From Emydura subglobosa (taxonomy: Eukaryota > Chordata > Testudines > Chelidae), in the NCBI GenBank assembly GCA_007922225.1, contig ML680098.1, forward strand, positions 3,100,001-3,164,000: a DNA stretch of 64,000 bases, in the 5' to 3' direction. A program made the translations under genes and the position numbers. Positions 34,383-46,589 of this stretch are shown piece after piece. The stretch's first letter is position 1. Each line of letters begins with the position of its first letter. Below the pieces are notes generated by a model. That model had not been told where the DNA came from. It did no database searches and saw nothing but the letters and a program-made list of their open reading frames with translations.

Positions 34383-34400
34383 ATATATATATATATATAG
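34383..34400 (+). repeat. (AT)n microsatellite
   Basis: Nine AT units. Confidence 0.85.
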
Positions 34401-34401
34401 T

Positions 34402-35635
34402 CATTTTTTTAAAGCATGTGGAAAGCTCCCCCCCACCCCCAAAAAATGCTACTTCTAGAACTTAAAAGGGATTCCAGTTAAACATATGCTTGTTGATTGT
34501 GCTATTTTTAGTTCCTTTGAACAACACATGCTGTTTCCAGATATTATTCCTGAATGTAGTATTGTTCTTAAGAGGAAACTATTTGAGTGTCAAGGTTCTC
34601 TCTTTGTAACCAAGAAAGGAAAGAATCAGAGTGCCTGTCAATGTTCTAGTTCTTTGAAAGCCTGGGAAACAAGGCTGAAGATAACTATTAATAATATATG
34701 AACTGTATCTAAAATGTACCCATTTGACTTTTGGATTGATGCTAATAATGATGGGGGAGGTGAACAGGTGAAAGATTCTGAGCCAAAATAAACATGAAAT
34801 ACATTGTACAATCCATGTCATTGTTTGATGTATGGAAGATGATAAACAGTCTAGCTCAAAAATCAGTCTTCTTTTGTTCAGAGCAGCATTTATAAAGGCA
34901 AATAGATTTCATGTAATATTGTGTTTTAAATACTTGACATTATTATTATTCTTTTATTTTATTGTATTTTTTATTTTATTTTAAGAAAACTTAGGGAACT
35001 GTATCCTGTTTTCAGAATGGATTAAATACATTTAGTTTATTAATGATGAATTGGAAATAACAAAGTATCTTTGATATTTCATAGTAAGAGTCCAACTGCA
35101 TAGAATTTGGAAACTTGTTATTCAAGCACAATACTTTTATAGTTTTGAATTTCTCTCAATTTTTTTCCAAAATTTAGATTTTTGTAAAAAACATTTTCTG
35201 TTGTTCTTAGGCTTTGTGTTTAAAAAAAAATAAATAAAAAAAATCAATTCTTTGTCATAATTTCTCTGGGCAAGATTATGGTGCTCTTAAAGAAACAGAC
35301 ATTCCCAATCATCAGTGCTTTGAAGTCTGTGTTACAAACTCTGGAAAGAAAAGAGACTGCAAACAAAAGTCAAATTACTTTTTTCCCCATTGGGAGGAGT
35401 GCAAAAAATAACCAGTATACAAACTGGAAAGTAAGTTGGATTGTAAAAAATGTTTATTTGTACCTACATAAGAGAACAGGACTATTTGCAATATATTATT
35501 TTTAATTTTGACAGTGTCCCATCATATTTATTCCAGTTTTATTTTTTATGGATCAAAGGAAGACAAGTGTGGCTCATATATCATTGCCTACAATATTCAG
35601 CATCTGCTAATACCAGTATTCTGAGGTACAAGTCA
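34402..35635. other. Intron 1, AT-rich, no feature recognised
   Basis: Homopolymer A/T runs (34970, 35221) and no recognisable repeat family, exon or RNA. Confidence 0.5.
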
Positions 35636-35639
35636 GAGG

Positions 35640-35688
35640 GTGACGTTGCTGTCTCACGATTAGAGTGGGTAACTGGGAGTCAGAGGTT
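35640..35688 (+). repeat. CORE/MIR-type SINE, head part
   Basis: GATTAGAGTGGGTAACTGGG AGTCAGAG is the tRNA-like head. The SINE is broken twice and continues at 35786 and 36203. Confidence 0.65.
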
Positions 35689-35785
35689 TTTCAGAGGCGA
35701 CAAGGGAATTGAGCCACACATTTCCGGGTGAAAGCAATGGGAGTTCTGTAATTAAATCCCTTAGTTAACTTTGAAAATGCTGACT
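35689..35785. mobile_element. Short palindromic element nested in the SINE
   Basis: TTTTTCAGAGGCGACAAGGG ... AAAGCAATGGGAGTTCTG ... CTTTGAAAATGCTGAC. The ends are roughly inverted (TTTCAGA / TTTGAAAA). A member of the GTCAATGGG hairpin families; ends are approximate. Confidence 0.5.
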
Positions 35786-35928
35786 CCAGTTTTTACTGCC
35801 AACTCTGCCACTGACCTGTTAAGTCACTTACCTCTTTCTGTGTCTTGAATTCTCTCTGCCTTATTTTGTCTATCTGTAAAATTAAGACAATAATACTTAC
35901 CTACCTCACCAGAGGGTTGGGAGGCTTA
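35786..35928 (+). repeat. CORE/MIR-type SINE, middle part
   Basis: AACTCTGCCACTGACCTGTT, GTCACTTACCTCTTTCTGTG, TGTCTATCTGTAAAATTAAG and ACTTACCTACCTCACCAGAG are the sense MIR-like body. Confidence 0.8.
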
Positions 35929-36202
35929 GGCTATGTCTTCACTGACGAATTCGCCTCCGTCAGATTGACTTCTCTGGATTGACTGAGTGGTCAGTGAAGA
36001 CCCGCTCAGTCAATCCAGAAATCGACATATTAAGACCACTTCTCAAGTGGCGTAACGCTGTGTCGACGGGAACCACAGTGCAGTGAAGACGGAGCACAGA
36101 AAAGAAGCAGAGAAGTCGACGGGAGTTATGCAAGTTTTTTGCATAGTTTGCGTAACTCCGGTCGACTGCCGCCGAATCTCGGAGGTAAGTGAAGACAAGC
36201 TC
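35929..36202. mobile_element. MITE family A copy 2 (opposite strand), nested in the SINE
   Basis: The left end GGCTATGTCTTCACTGACGA and the right end (reverse complement GAGCTTGTCTTCAC) are TIRs sharing TGTCTTCAC. TTA precedes the element. The inside shares GTCGACGGGAGTTATGCAAG and TTTGCGTAACTCC with copies 1 and 3. Confidence 0.8.
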
Positions 36203-36275
36203 TGTATCACTTGTTACTTGGACAAGCATTTTCAAATCCCCAGGTGAAAGATGCCAAGTATTTTAACATCTCCAG
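36203..36275 (+). repeat. CORE/MIR-type SINE, tail part
   Basis: GCATTTTCAAATCCCCAGGT GAAAGATGCCAAGTATTTTA is the SINE 3' tail. Confidence 0.65.
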
Positions 36276-36364
36276 ACCATAATAAATGGGACTAACCCAA
36301 TATGACCATAAGCTGAAAGGACTAAATATCCATTCATATCGAAATGGGAGTAGATCAAAGCATA

Positions 36365-36487
36365 CTAGGGAAATTTCAGTGCATGGCAGCAGGATTCACA
36401 TGGACATTTAGTGAGCGGCAGACTACTACAAGGTAGATTTACTCCACATCTTGCTGTAAACTAAGTGTTGGTATAGACATGCCCGTA
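36365..36487. mobile_element. GTAGACATGCCC-type DNA element, right-end fragment
   Basis: CATGGACATTTAGTGAGCGG, ACTCCACATCTTGCTGTAAA and TATAGACATGCCC resemble the right half of a GTCTACAC-TIR element. The left end is missing. Confidence 0.5.
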
Positions 36488-37372
36488 GGTTCCTAAATCA
36501 TTTAGCTTTTGAAAATTTTACCCACAGTACCTAGGGAAATCTTGACTGGGGACTCTTAGCCCTACAGCACAGACACAATACAGGACAGCTAGATTAACTC
36601 AGATATGTTAATACTCTTTCATGTCTTTTTTTCCTTGTGCTCTCTTCTAAATTATGGCACTATAAAGATCTGATATAGTGCATAAAGGATGCCTTATAGA
36701 AATAAATGATATTGTATTGCTTCGGTATACCACTCACTAACTTTTATTTTTCATGTCTTAATGGCAAAACAATTCATTCTTTTTCTTAGTCTGATTCATT
36801 TTCCAACAAGATACTGATGTCATCCGAGACCTAAAAGCTCTGCAATTTGTGCAGCCAAGCAGCAATTAGGTTACACATCCATTTCCTCTCATTTTTTCCT
36901 TCTTTCCTTTCACAAAGAAGAGCCATTCTTTGACTTAATGAAAAGAACTTGTTCTATTGGTCCCATTGTCTTTTCACTAGGTTACGTTGAACTACACAGA
37001 AGCCAGAGCTGGTGCATTATAGCAATAATCCATTACATTGTGGCACTTAGGATCAGTACCTAGATATCTGCAAGACCCTCTGGGATTCAGCTAATGATGT
37101 TGGATTACCTCTGTCCTAGCAAAATATTAGAAGGAAAAGCAATGTTTGCCTCAATAAACAAATGCCTAATATTTGTTCCAGTTTTAGTTGGCATTTTAGT
37201 GCTTTGGGAGACTAGAACCAAGCAAAGGCAAAGCAGGTCTATCATCATTTCTCTCCCTGCTCTCAGGTTGAAATTCACTCCTGTGCAGAAGTGGGACTTA
37301 CGGGGGACTTTAAATCTCTACATGCATTTACTGCCTTTTGATGAACTGTGCCAATGGCTAAATTTGGCATGT
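36488..37372. other. Intron 1, no feature recognised
   Basis: No recognisable repeat or gene. Confidence 0.45.
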
Positions 37373-37460
37373 ATGGTCCAATTCTGTGAGGTGCTGAATG
37401 CTTTCATCTTCCATTGAAGTCAGTGGGAGCTGAAGTCCCTCAGCACTGTACAGGTTCTCA
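37373..37460. repeat. GAAGTCAGTGGGAG-type dispersed repeat
   Basis: CCATTGAAGTCAGTGGGAGC preceded by GTGAGGTGCTGAATGC and followed by CTCAGCACTGTACAGG. An imperfect palindrome. Confidence 0.55.
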
Positions 37461-38368
37461 CCCATAGTGATTTAACTCTATCCTCCATTAGGGTTATTAG
37501 TAGAAATGGCCCAAAGCCAATACATCAGACTTCGAATCCAGATCAGGAACCAAACTTAGGTTAAGCTCTAATTATTAGTAAATGTGACAGATACTGGCTA
37601 AAAAATGTGCCAGTACTCCAGCTCCAAAGCCATCCATTGTCAGTCTTGTATGATACAATAAGATACCAGTGTTTGAAAATCAGGTTTGTAATTCATTAAG
37701 TATTGTTCATCTCTTGGTAATAGCTGTGTAAGGTGGGGGAAGGGGTAAGGAGTTTAATAACAAAGGAAGGCCGGGGACTTATGATTCCCCAAGTATACTG
37801 TTTCCATAGATAAGATTCTGCTTGCAGTAAAGAGAATCTCAGACCAACTGAATTTTGCCATTAAAATTCATTATTAAAAGAAGAAAAAATCCTAGCCAAG
37901 GCACCAAGTTATGCCTTGCAGCAACTCATATATTCTGCAGCACTAGAAATATTATAACCCAGTGTTTTGTTTTTTAGCAGCACAAGGAGTTCTGAGGGCA
38001 ACAGGGGGATTATATGTTCTTGGAATCTTATTTTTTGCTCAGGCTTTCAAATTGGTCCCTGCTAGTTTTTATTTTTCCTTATTTGCCTCTACAGAAATGA
38101 GAAACTATTTCCCCTATAGACTAAATCAAGGCAGCCTGAAAGGTAAGATCATTCTGTAAAACTTTTAATTTAATTTTATTTTATACAGATTCCCCCCAGA
38201 CCAACAGGTATTTAAATTAAGAAGCCATTGAATTCTCACTTTCAGATTTCCCCCCTATGCTGATAATCAAAGGAAAATAAATTTCCCTGGATTTATGAAT
38301 TTATTATTAATAAGCTATAGTTGCTTTTTATACAGTGACTTGTATCCCAGTGCACACTTCAAATTGAA

Positions 38369-38396
38369 TAACATACATACATACATATATATAGTG
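38369..38396 (+). repeat. (ATAC)n/(AT)n microsatellite
   Basis: ATACATACATACATATATAT. Confidence 0.85.
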
Positions 38397-38439
38397 AGAT
38401 AGCGAGGGCAGGGGACGGTAGGAGAGTGGTGGAAGGAAG

Positions 38440-38900
38440 GTATGTGAGCCTGAGAATGCTCTGTTCCCTGCGGACTGACTAAATACCATCGGGTGCAATT
38501 AGAGGCAGCTGGGGCCAATGAAGGACCAGCCAGATGCTTCATAAAAGGTCCCCGCCCCCCTTCCCCCCCCAAACAGTCAGGGCACAAGCAGGAGAAGTAG
38601 GAGCGCTGTGCTGCGGAAAGCTGATTTAAAGTGGAGGAGAAGAATAGAGTACAGAGGCCTGTGGACAATTGAAGGTATCCGGCTCAAGGAGCCAGAAGGA
38701 GGGGGAAAATCAGCCCAGGGGAAGACAGTGCAGCTGGGAAAACAGTGCCAGCAGCACATAGCTGCCTCTCACAGGGCCCCTGGGCTGGGACCCGGAAGAG
38801 CGGGTGGGCCCGGGTCCCTACCCCCCTCCTTAGGGAAGCCGGGGTGACTGGATGCGCCTTGGCCCACTAGAGGCAATAGAAGTGTGGAACCCACTAGAGG
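38440..38900. mobile_element. GC-rich dispersed element, LTR-like, with TATA-like motif
   Basis: A GC-rich island within AT-rich intron: GAGGCAGCTGGGGCCAATGA, ATAAAAGGTCCCCGCC and a purine-rich region with GGACCCGGAAGAGCGGGTGG. The CAAT-like and TATA-like boxes upstream of a GC-rich body resemble the promoter end of a turtle LTR retrotransposon. Neither termini nor a target duplication could be placed. Confidence 0.4.
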
Positions 38901-38923
38901 GGAGCTGACGGCTGCCACAATAC

Positions 38924-39037
38924 ACACACACACACACAACAGTGAGAATATGATGCAGCTGCAGCCAAAAAGCCAGTGTGTTACACTGGAAAAGGGAGTT
39001 AATAAAAGAGCTGAGCTATAACAGAACCCAGAGAAAG

Positions 39038-39071
<34 letters not shown>

Positions 39072-39090
39072 AAGAGAAAGAGAGAGTGAT
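38924..39090 (+). repeat. Simple repeats: (CA)n, (GT)n, (GA)n
   Basis: (CA)n at 38924-38938, (TG)n at 39038-39062 and AGAGAGAAAGAGAAAGAGAG at 39063-39086. Confidence 0.85.
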
Positions 39091-40027
39091 GATGACTAGA
39101 CTAGCATTGAAGTAAAATGCAGCATCTGTGTAACAGCACATGGAAACATTATTGTTCAGGGAAGCAAAAACTTTTATATCCAACTGGGACTTCATATAGA
39201 CTAGGTAGGCAGATGTGATTATCCAAAATGGAATTTTTCAGGTCACCAAAATTAAAATACCTACTCATATATATATATAAATACAAATTGCATGCACACA
39301 CAGAGGCCATGAGATCTTTGACAAACAAGAGATCAGGACCTTAATTTTAAATCTGTATGGAAGCATGTCACTTGTAGCAGCACAGTAGTCCGCTAGCATG
39401 ACTGTGGGGGACTGATTTTAGTGCTGAATCACCAACACTACTTCCTTCAGTACTGGTATGTTTGGAGCTGCATCACCATTGCATGCTCTAGACTCAACAT
39501 TGCTTAGGTTTTCAGATGCCAGTCTGAGATCATATAACTGCATTAATCGGTTAGCAAATAATATTTTTGTCATTTAGCTATGTATGCCCAAAGATCTGTG
39601 TATAATTATCAAAGCTAGGCCAGCATGACTTCAGAGTTCAGAGCAAGAGCACAAGAGTATTCCCACCTGTTGTTCTCCATCATCCTACACAGTGCTCCCC
39701 ATACAGACAATAAATGAAGATACATATACACACATGTGGATAAGACTTAAATGTCCGAGACCTTTGAACCAATGAATGAAGGCAAGGAATATTTAGAAAA
39801 CCACTGACAAAGGAAGCCAACAAGCAAGGCAGCAACAAGATTGGTTTTGGGAGCAGAAAATGACATCATATTTACTTGGTTGGTGGAGAGACTAAGCAAA
39901 TCATGGAAGTGCGATGTTTGTTTTCTGAAGGCAAAAGCAATGATTGCTTTGTCCCTTAGCTTCCTGGCTGAAGGCTTTCCAAAAGTGGGAATGCTAGCAG
40001 GGTGCAGAGAGTTGAGAGAGAGGCTGG

Positions 40028-40062
40028 AATAATAATAATAATCATAATAATCATAATAAAAA
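40028..40062 (+). repeat. (AAT)n-like simple repeat
   Basis: AATAATAATAATAATCATAA repeated. Confidence 0.8.
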
Positions 40063-40137
40063 GAAAACTTCATTTTTGATGGGAAAGGGAAGAGCCTCCA
40101 AAATTTCACAGTGAAGACTCTTTGCTGTGCTTCTCCT

Positions 40138-40158
40138 GCATATATATATATATATATC
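40138..40158 (+). repeat. (AT)n microsatellite
   Basis: About ten AT units. Confidence 0.85.
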
Positions 40159-40159
40159 T

Positions 40160-41547
40160 GATCTCCCATCACTCTTCTGCACATCCCTTAAATTCTCCCC
40201 ATTTAACTCACATGGTTGCCCCCTTTTTATCCATCTCAAACAGCTTCATCTTTTCTCATATTATCCCTATGTCTGCAATATCTTCCCTGACCCTGTGTAT
40301 GATGCAACTTCACGTTTAACAAAAGGAGGGGGAGCACAGAAAATCTTCATGCTTGACAACAGGAGGGGGACCATGGATAACTGCAGTGCAAAGGAGTATG
40401 CTTTCAAAGCAGTGCAAGGACAGGCATCTAGGCAAAGGAAGTGAATGACAGCAAATGAAGGGGTAGATGTAGCCGCTGTGTAGGATGTAAATAATGGATG
40501 GAGTAATATCCTGCTTTATCCCCATAATGTAGGAAAGCAAAGTACTGAGCAGGAATCACAGAAACCTGTACAAAAATATTCTCAGGCTCCAATAAACCTG
40601 GCAACATTAGGAATAGTATGAAAGTCAGTGGCCTATGTAACAAACTGTACGAGATGCAGAAGACTGTAACATCCTTTCTCTTTTCTGCACATGGAAGGGA
40701 AGGGGCAAATCAAAACTTCAAAGAACGTGAGCAAAGAATATTTTTTTAGAACTTCCATGTGGTGGAAGTTTTTCGTTGAAGCATTTTGTCCTAAAAGACT
40801 AGGAGTAGAGAGGAGGTAAAAAACAGCAGGGCCCACATCATACAGTATGATTAATTGTGGCACAGAGGGAGGGGAGATAGTGGTTGACTGCTGGTAGTTG
40901 CTAAAAAGAGAATGTTTGTTTGTTAATTTGCTTATTCAAAGTACATTGTGCTCCTTTTATCCAGTGTGGATAGGAAAGGATTGGGTCACTATTACTACCA
41001 GTTTATTGGCCAAATTCTAATCTGAATGGGGAGCATTGCATGTCTAGCCAAAGGCAGAATTTATTTTGCTGGCATTTGAAAACTAGTTCCCTTTAATAGA
41101 TTGCCAGTTAAATTTATTTAGGTCTCTTGAAGACTAATGGATTGCAGAAAACACCTGTAGAAGTATCACTTTTTAGGAGTGGCCCGGCCCACTGAGCAGA
41201 AGTCTGGGATGTAGCACAATGGGAATAATACTCATTTGCCTCACTGAGATGCTGTGAGTAAAGCTGAGCAAATACCAGGCCAATTTATTCTTAATTATGT
41301 TCCCTAAAATCAGCTCGTGATTTGATCCAGCCATATTTGTGGCCCTTTTCAAAAATTCTAATTTCTACCAGCTGTTCAAGGCAACTGATCTTGTTCCCAC
41401 AAATGTTTGGGGAGGAGCTTTTAAAATTCATGTGGATATAGGTAATCACCTGTGGACTTGCACCTAAAATATGAATGGAAGGTCTCAGGTCTGCCTCCTG
41501 GTTCTGTATGTTCGGGAGGAAAGATGCTAGGAAGCAGGTAGTGAATA
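40160..41547. other. Intron 1, no feature recognised
   Basis: No gene, RNA or repeat family I can name. Confidence 0.45.
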
Positions 41548-41830
41548 CAGTATTGCCAATCCCAAGCATTCAGAAATCATGTGGCTGGTTTAAAAATCAT
41601 GAGATTTTAAAAAAGAATAAATGTTGAGTCTTTTTAATTGCCTTCTGTTTTCTGACCACTTGAGATTCACATTTTCAGTTTTTTCTCCACAATCTCAAAG
41701 ACTCGAAATTTACTTTGTTATTCTTAAATAAAAGTTGAGATTTTTCCCCATAATTACATAACTCTGGGGGTTAAGGCTTGAAGAAAAACACCAAAGTTCA
41801 TGAGACTGGATGAAACTGTGAGAAAAGGAG
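41548..41830. mobile_element. CAGTRTTGCCA MITE, second copy, right end lost
   Basis: Begins CAGTATTGCCAATCCCAAGC and contains AAAATCATGAGATTTTAAAA and AGTTCATGAGACTGGATG. It matches the interrupted element at 29853-31168. The right TIR GGCAACACTG is not found. Confidence 0.6.
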
Positions 41831-42224
41831 GCTTCTTTGGCTGTTTTGTTTGTTTTGAAATCACTATCTTTCTTAGCCAAAAGGCTTGAATTAAACAAAT
41901 GAACCCTTTTTGTTTCTGAATTTTGGGGAAAAAATTAAGAATTGCATTAGCTGAAGCATCAGAGAAGTCTGTAGAATTCCAGAGCGTACAGATGTTCCTA
42001 ACTGCAGATCTATCATTTCTTGCACTTCTTTATGCAAGGTAAGAGAAGCAGATAATCTTTGTAGCACCCTGCTTGTATGATTGTAATCCCACTCTGCTAC
42101 TTACATAAAATATATATAATTCTCTCAGTGTCTTTTTCTCTGTTAGCCCATAAATGTTTGGGATCAAATTCTCAAGGGAACTATCTCTTAAGAAGGGCTA
42201 TCATGAAGCCTGGCTTGCTTATTC

Positions 42225-42330
42225 TTCAGGGTGATTCAACTAATTTGCCTACTCTTTAGGCAACTGGCACAGAGATGAGCTAGATGATTTAATGTCCTCT
42301 CTATCACAAACTTCTAAAATTCTGTGGATT
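42225..42330 (+). mobile_element. CR1 LINE 3' end fragment
   Basis: GATGAGCTAGATGATTTAAT GTCCTCTC...AAATTCTGTGG matches the CR1 end GGACTAGATGATC...ATTCTATG, including the (ATTCTRTG)-like terminal unit. Confidence 0.6.
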
Positions 42331-42394
42331 AGCTGTAGCATTCAGAGAAAATGAGTGGAACATGAACTAAAATACTAAATAAAACCCCCAATTC

Positions 42395-42442
42395 TCCAAA
42401 CATGTATCTACATAAGTATTTGCCAGATCAGGGCCTAAGAGA
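42395..42442. repeat. GATCAGGGCC hairpin-family fragment
   Basis: ATAAGTATTTGCCAGATCAG GGCCTAA corresponds to the right arm of the 5757 element. Confidence 0.45.
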
Positions 42443-45344
42443 TTAGAAGTAGATGAAATATTTTAATTGAAACCATGGTACTATGGATAAATCTTTGCTA
42501 AATAAAATGAAATAAAATAAAATATGCCACCCACACTCCCAGTCCCTGTTGTAGGGGACTGGTCAGTGGTAGTTCTTAGGTTAGGAAGCAAGGATGACTC
42601 AGACACTGGAGCTCTAGATGATATAAGGTGTGTAAACCAGTTTGATCCTGGCATACTCTTAAGAATCAAATCTCCCCTCTCTCTGAATCCACCTAGGGTG
42701 TCACTGGACATAAGATCAAGTTCATGTAGGGCTTTGAAGAAGGAAACTAAACTTTATGATCTTGGAGCTGCAATTTCGTGGTACCTCTGGAAATCAGGTG
42801 ATTCAACTCATCTTATTTCATCAACAGGTGGCTAGTAAATATAATTCCCCTGCCCATCTCCAGTAACAACAACAACAAGAAGCATGGTAACACCTCATGT
42901 GCAGTTGAGACCAAGGTGGCAATCTTAGCACATACCGCTCCAAGTGACCATCTGTTACCCTGTGAAGAAAGGGAAGTTGTGAAAATGTATGGCTCTATCA
43001 TGTTCTTTCACATAGTACAGCATGTGACCATATAAAGAGAAAGTTAATGGCTGTAGCTTTTAACAGTGGCATTTGATGGTATAGTAACATATTAGATGTA
43101 AGACTAAAGATGCAGATGTGGCATGTTGCCTGTATTGAACTCCTTTTAAAACATACAGAAATTAGACACAACACCTATATATTTTACAGAAACTAATTTA
43201 CACCTTGTCACTGAGTTATGAATTTGCCCTTTTGTTTATGCTGGTCAATAATGTTCTTTCTTGTCATTTGCATAAATATTGGTATAACTGTACCACAATG
43301 TTGTGACCATACTCTACGAGAGTGGATGGCTTAACACTTTACTACCACTGAAAGCAGTACAGTATTTTCCAGTGGAGGCTAGAGAGAAAGCAGGAAGGCA
43401 ATACAAGATGTAAAGCTGTGTTGTTTGCCAATATACAGCCAAGAGTAAAGCTCACTCTGTAATGTAACTGGTTCAACTGAGGAGTCTTGACTGAATCTTC
43501 CAAATTTTCACATAAAAACTTGGTTTAAAAAGAAACTTTATTAAAAAAAAGGTTTTTCTTGGCGATTAGAGAAGACAGGTTGTAATGAAGGTGCAATGTA
43601 GCAGGAATGATAGTTGTTTCTAGATTTCCAGCAAAGGGAAGGCAAATACAGTGTTATGCAATCTGGGATAGTAACAAATGATAGCGGGAAAGGGAAGAGA
43701 TGTGGGCCAAATGTTGTTGTTCGCATGTGCAAAGGTCTAAGTTACTTTAAAAAAAGAGGGGACCCCTTGTTTTCAGCCATTCTTATTTATTTACATAGCA
43801 ACCTAAGTGCAGGTGGCCTTGGACAACATAGTGACTGATTGTGACCGACACTTAAGTCTTTGCCCAGAAGATTTTGCAGACTAAACCCACAAAGGTCATC
43901 CCTAGGCAGAATTCTGCCCTGTGGTCCTTTCCCCATATTCTCTGTAGTAGCAGCAATCTTTCTGATTTTGAGATAACTTGTTAGTGTTAATTTAAATTCC
44001 ATCAGTTCAGTTATGTGAACAGCAAAGGGCATCTTTTTCTATGGGGCAGGAGGGGCAGTTCTCTCCCCCCAATTTTTCATAGCTGTACATATTCCATGAT
44101 GTCTTCCACTTTTAGCCTCCCCCTAGACGTTATAACATAATCACGTATATTGTTCTATATGTCGCCACACAACTTTGCATCCCTCCTTCCCCCGCCCAAA
44201 TTTTTCTGAAATGACACCCCTGAGAATAACCCAGAGCTATTCAACCCCAAGAGAGAGGGGAAGTTGGATGAGAGATGTAGAATAAATAACACGGGGGAAA
44301 AGAGCTCATACTTTTGTGCTGCAAAGGTGGTCTGCAGTTAATTGAAAGAAGATGACTAATTAGCTAGTGGCGAACAGAAGTCCCAACTCAAGTTCTAGAT
44401 ATCTAGTGTCACTGAGCATCATGTGTTTGTTTAAAGAGTAAAAATGGGGTCAGATTCAGTTATATATCAGATTGGTCTATTTAAATACGTGTGTGTGTGT
44501 GTATAATAACATATAGAACATGTACATATGTATATTACATACCATAGTTTTGCCCTATCCCCTGCAATTTAATCATGACCTTTTTCTTCCTGGTTTGAGG
44601 GAGATTTCATATGCTTGTATTCTGCTTGTAATGTTATAAACAGGGCATCTCAGCAATGGCAGGCTGCTGTTATATCAGGGGCCAACTCAAAGAGATCTGC
44701 AGGATGCAGGTGTGGGGAGAAGAGCTCACCCTTCTCTCAGAGGGCTGGAATCTGCTCTCCTGACTCACATTGAATAGCACTTTACTCTGTAACTAGCCTC
44801 AGTGGGGCCTCCCAAGGAAAAAAGGAGGCAGAATCTGGCCCCTAGTGGGGATTTGGATGTCCCTCCACTTTTGAGAGGGAAGGAGGGAAGCTGCATCTGG
44901 CCAGTCCTCTCCCTTTTTCCCCACTCTTCTCTCTACTGTGCTCTAACATGAGTACAGAGGGCTGGGTGCTAGTGAGAGAGAAGCCACGAGGCCACACACA
45001 GCTGTATCGAGCTACTCAGCGGTACCAGACACTCAGCCCTGAGCTCTTTTGATCAGGGGTGGGGATGTGTGTTTAAAGCAAATATATAATTATAGTTACC
45101 TCAGAAATGAATCTGCTGTAGGATGGTGAGCTCACTCAGACCACAGTATAGCAGTGACTAATATTCATCATTGCAGGAAATTTCCACTTCTGTAGAATCA
45201 ATCTTTTAGCAATAAGTAACTCTGTAAGGAGAAACTTATTGTTGGATGCTACATTTTGTCTTGGCCATGTTCCAGCCTGGGTAATTATATTCTGCCTGTC
45301 ATACCTGCATTGAAGTTGGCATAATAAATTTGTTATTCTAAGCT
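42443..45344. other. Intron 1, no gene
   Basis: Short ORFs only. A (GT)n run lies at 44487-44502. The 44680-44900 stretch is GC-richer but shows no recognisable family. Confidence 0.45.
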
Positions 45345-45505
45345 GTTAGTGTGGCAGTGCATTGTGGGGTAACTGTTGCATGCACCCCACAGGTGGCTGC
45401 ACTTCAGCATGTACAATTATGGCTGTCCAGGCAGTTGGTAAAGCACTTTGGAATTCATTTGGATAAAAGTTGTTGCAGTAAAGGAAGTAATCACTAAACA
45501 CTTTT
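45345..45505 (+). repeat. SINE-like repeat with GTAAAGCACTTTGG tail
   Basis: CCCCACAGGTGGCTGCACTT then GTAAAGCACTTTGGAATTCATTTGGATAAAAG. Copies with the same order are at 52440-52550 and 53375-53525. Confidence 0.6.
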
Positions 45506-45697
45506 AATGATTCCTTCTGGCCTGGCACAAATAACAATGAAAATAGCATAGATTCATTCCAGCTTCTTAATATGCCTGGACCTACACTATTAAAAGCTGT
45601 TAGCTAATGACCTGAACTCAGCAGAAAGATTGTTAAAGGAACTGGAGAACATTTAAAAAAAAATTCTTAACCTCCCAATAAATCTATTCACTTCTTA

Positions 45698-46392
45698 GGC
45701 CTGGTCTACACTATAGAGTTTTGTCAACCAAAAGTCAGCTTTTGTCAACAAACAGTGGAGGTGTAGACACTGAAATGTCCCACCAATGTAACTCCCCTGT
45801 TATGCCAACATAATAAAACCACCTCAACGACAGGTGTAGGGCTTATGTCGGAGTAGTTAGGGCGATGCAGTGTCAATGTAGATATCTGGCCCTAGATATC
45901 AGCATAAACACTTGTTCCTCCCATGGGCTGTTGGTTGTCATTCTTGTCAATTTCATTCTGAAGCCATGAAATTCACAAGAAAGCAGGACAGGTAGAGCCC
46001 AGCTGCCATCCAGTCTCCTGGAGAGTTGGGTGTCTGGACCCTGCTCCTGGCTGGGAGCTGGGGTGAGAATGGATCCCATTCCCGGCTAGGAGCTGTGGGC
46101 AGCTGGACCTTGCTCCTAGCTAGGAATGGGGAGGCGAGGGGAAGGGCGGGGGGCAGCCTGCAGGAGCTTGTGGGGCAGCCAGGCTTCTGCCAGGGAGCTG
46201 GCAGTGGAACTGAGAGACTAGGCTCTCAGCTCCCGACACTGCCCCTCTTAGGTCGGTGGAAGCGCTCTCGGTAAGGACACACACCACCAACCCAAGCAGG
46301 GTCGTGTGGACACCAGCCATTGCAGTAATTACTGCGCTGGCTGTAAGTCGACCTAACATAGGTCAACTTATCTTTGTAGTGCAGACACAGTC
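45698..46392. mobile_element. 695-bp non-autonomous TIR element, TTA duplication
   Basis: The left end GGCCTGGTCTACAC and the right end (reverse complement GACTGTGTCTGCAC) are TIRs of equal length, and TTA stands flush on both sides (45695-45697 and 46393-46395). The inside has left-arm and right-arm sequences rich in GTCGACC/AACATAGG and a GC-rich centre with direct repeats of a GGGAGCTGGGG... GACCCTGCTCCTGGCT unit (about 46020-46130). No transposase. The signature fits PIF/Harbinger. Confidence 0.85.
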
Positions 46393-46589
46393 TTACACTT
46401 TGCCAAAATTACCTATAAAAGGCTTGCTAGTTATCGGTGATATTTATGTTCAAACAAAGCTGTTCTCTCTCACAGTCCTCTTGTTCCTCTGTACTTGACC
46501 CTGCAGTGAAATCATAATGTTGATGTCAAGGAAGAATGGTCTTGTCATTTAGGCACAAGGCTGGGATTCAGAGGGTCTGGTTTCCTTTC

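Noticed and set aside
35960..36235. 91-codon minus-strand ORF
   Set aside because: Lies almost entirely within MITE family A copy 2; the palindromic non-coding element explains it.
38608..38847. 79-codon ORF rich in Gly/Arg/Pro
   Set aside because: Lies in the GC-rich dispersed element and shows no gag-like or other domain.
46026..46359. ORFs on both strands of about 80 codons
   Set aside because: They translate the GC-rich direct repeats in the core of the 695-bp TIR element and have no transposase features.
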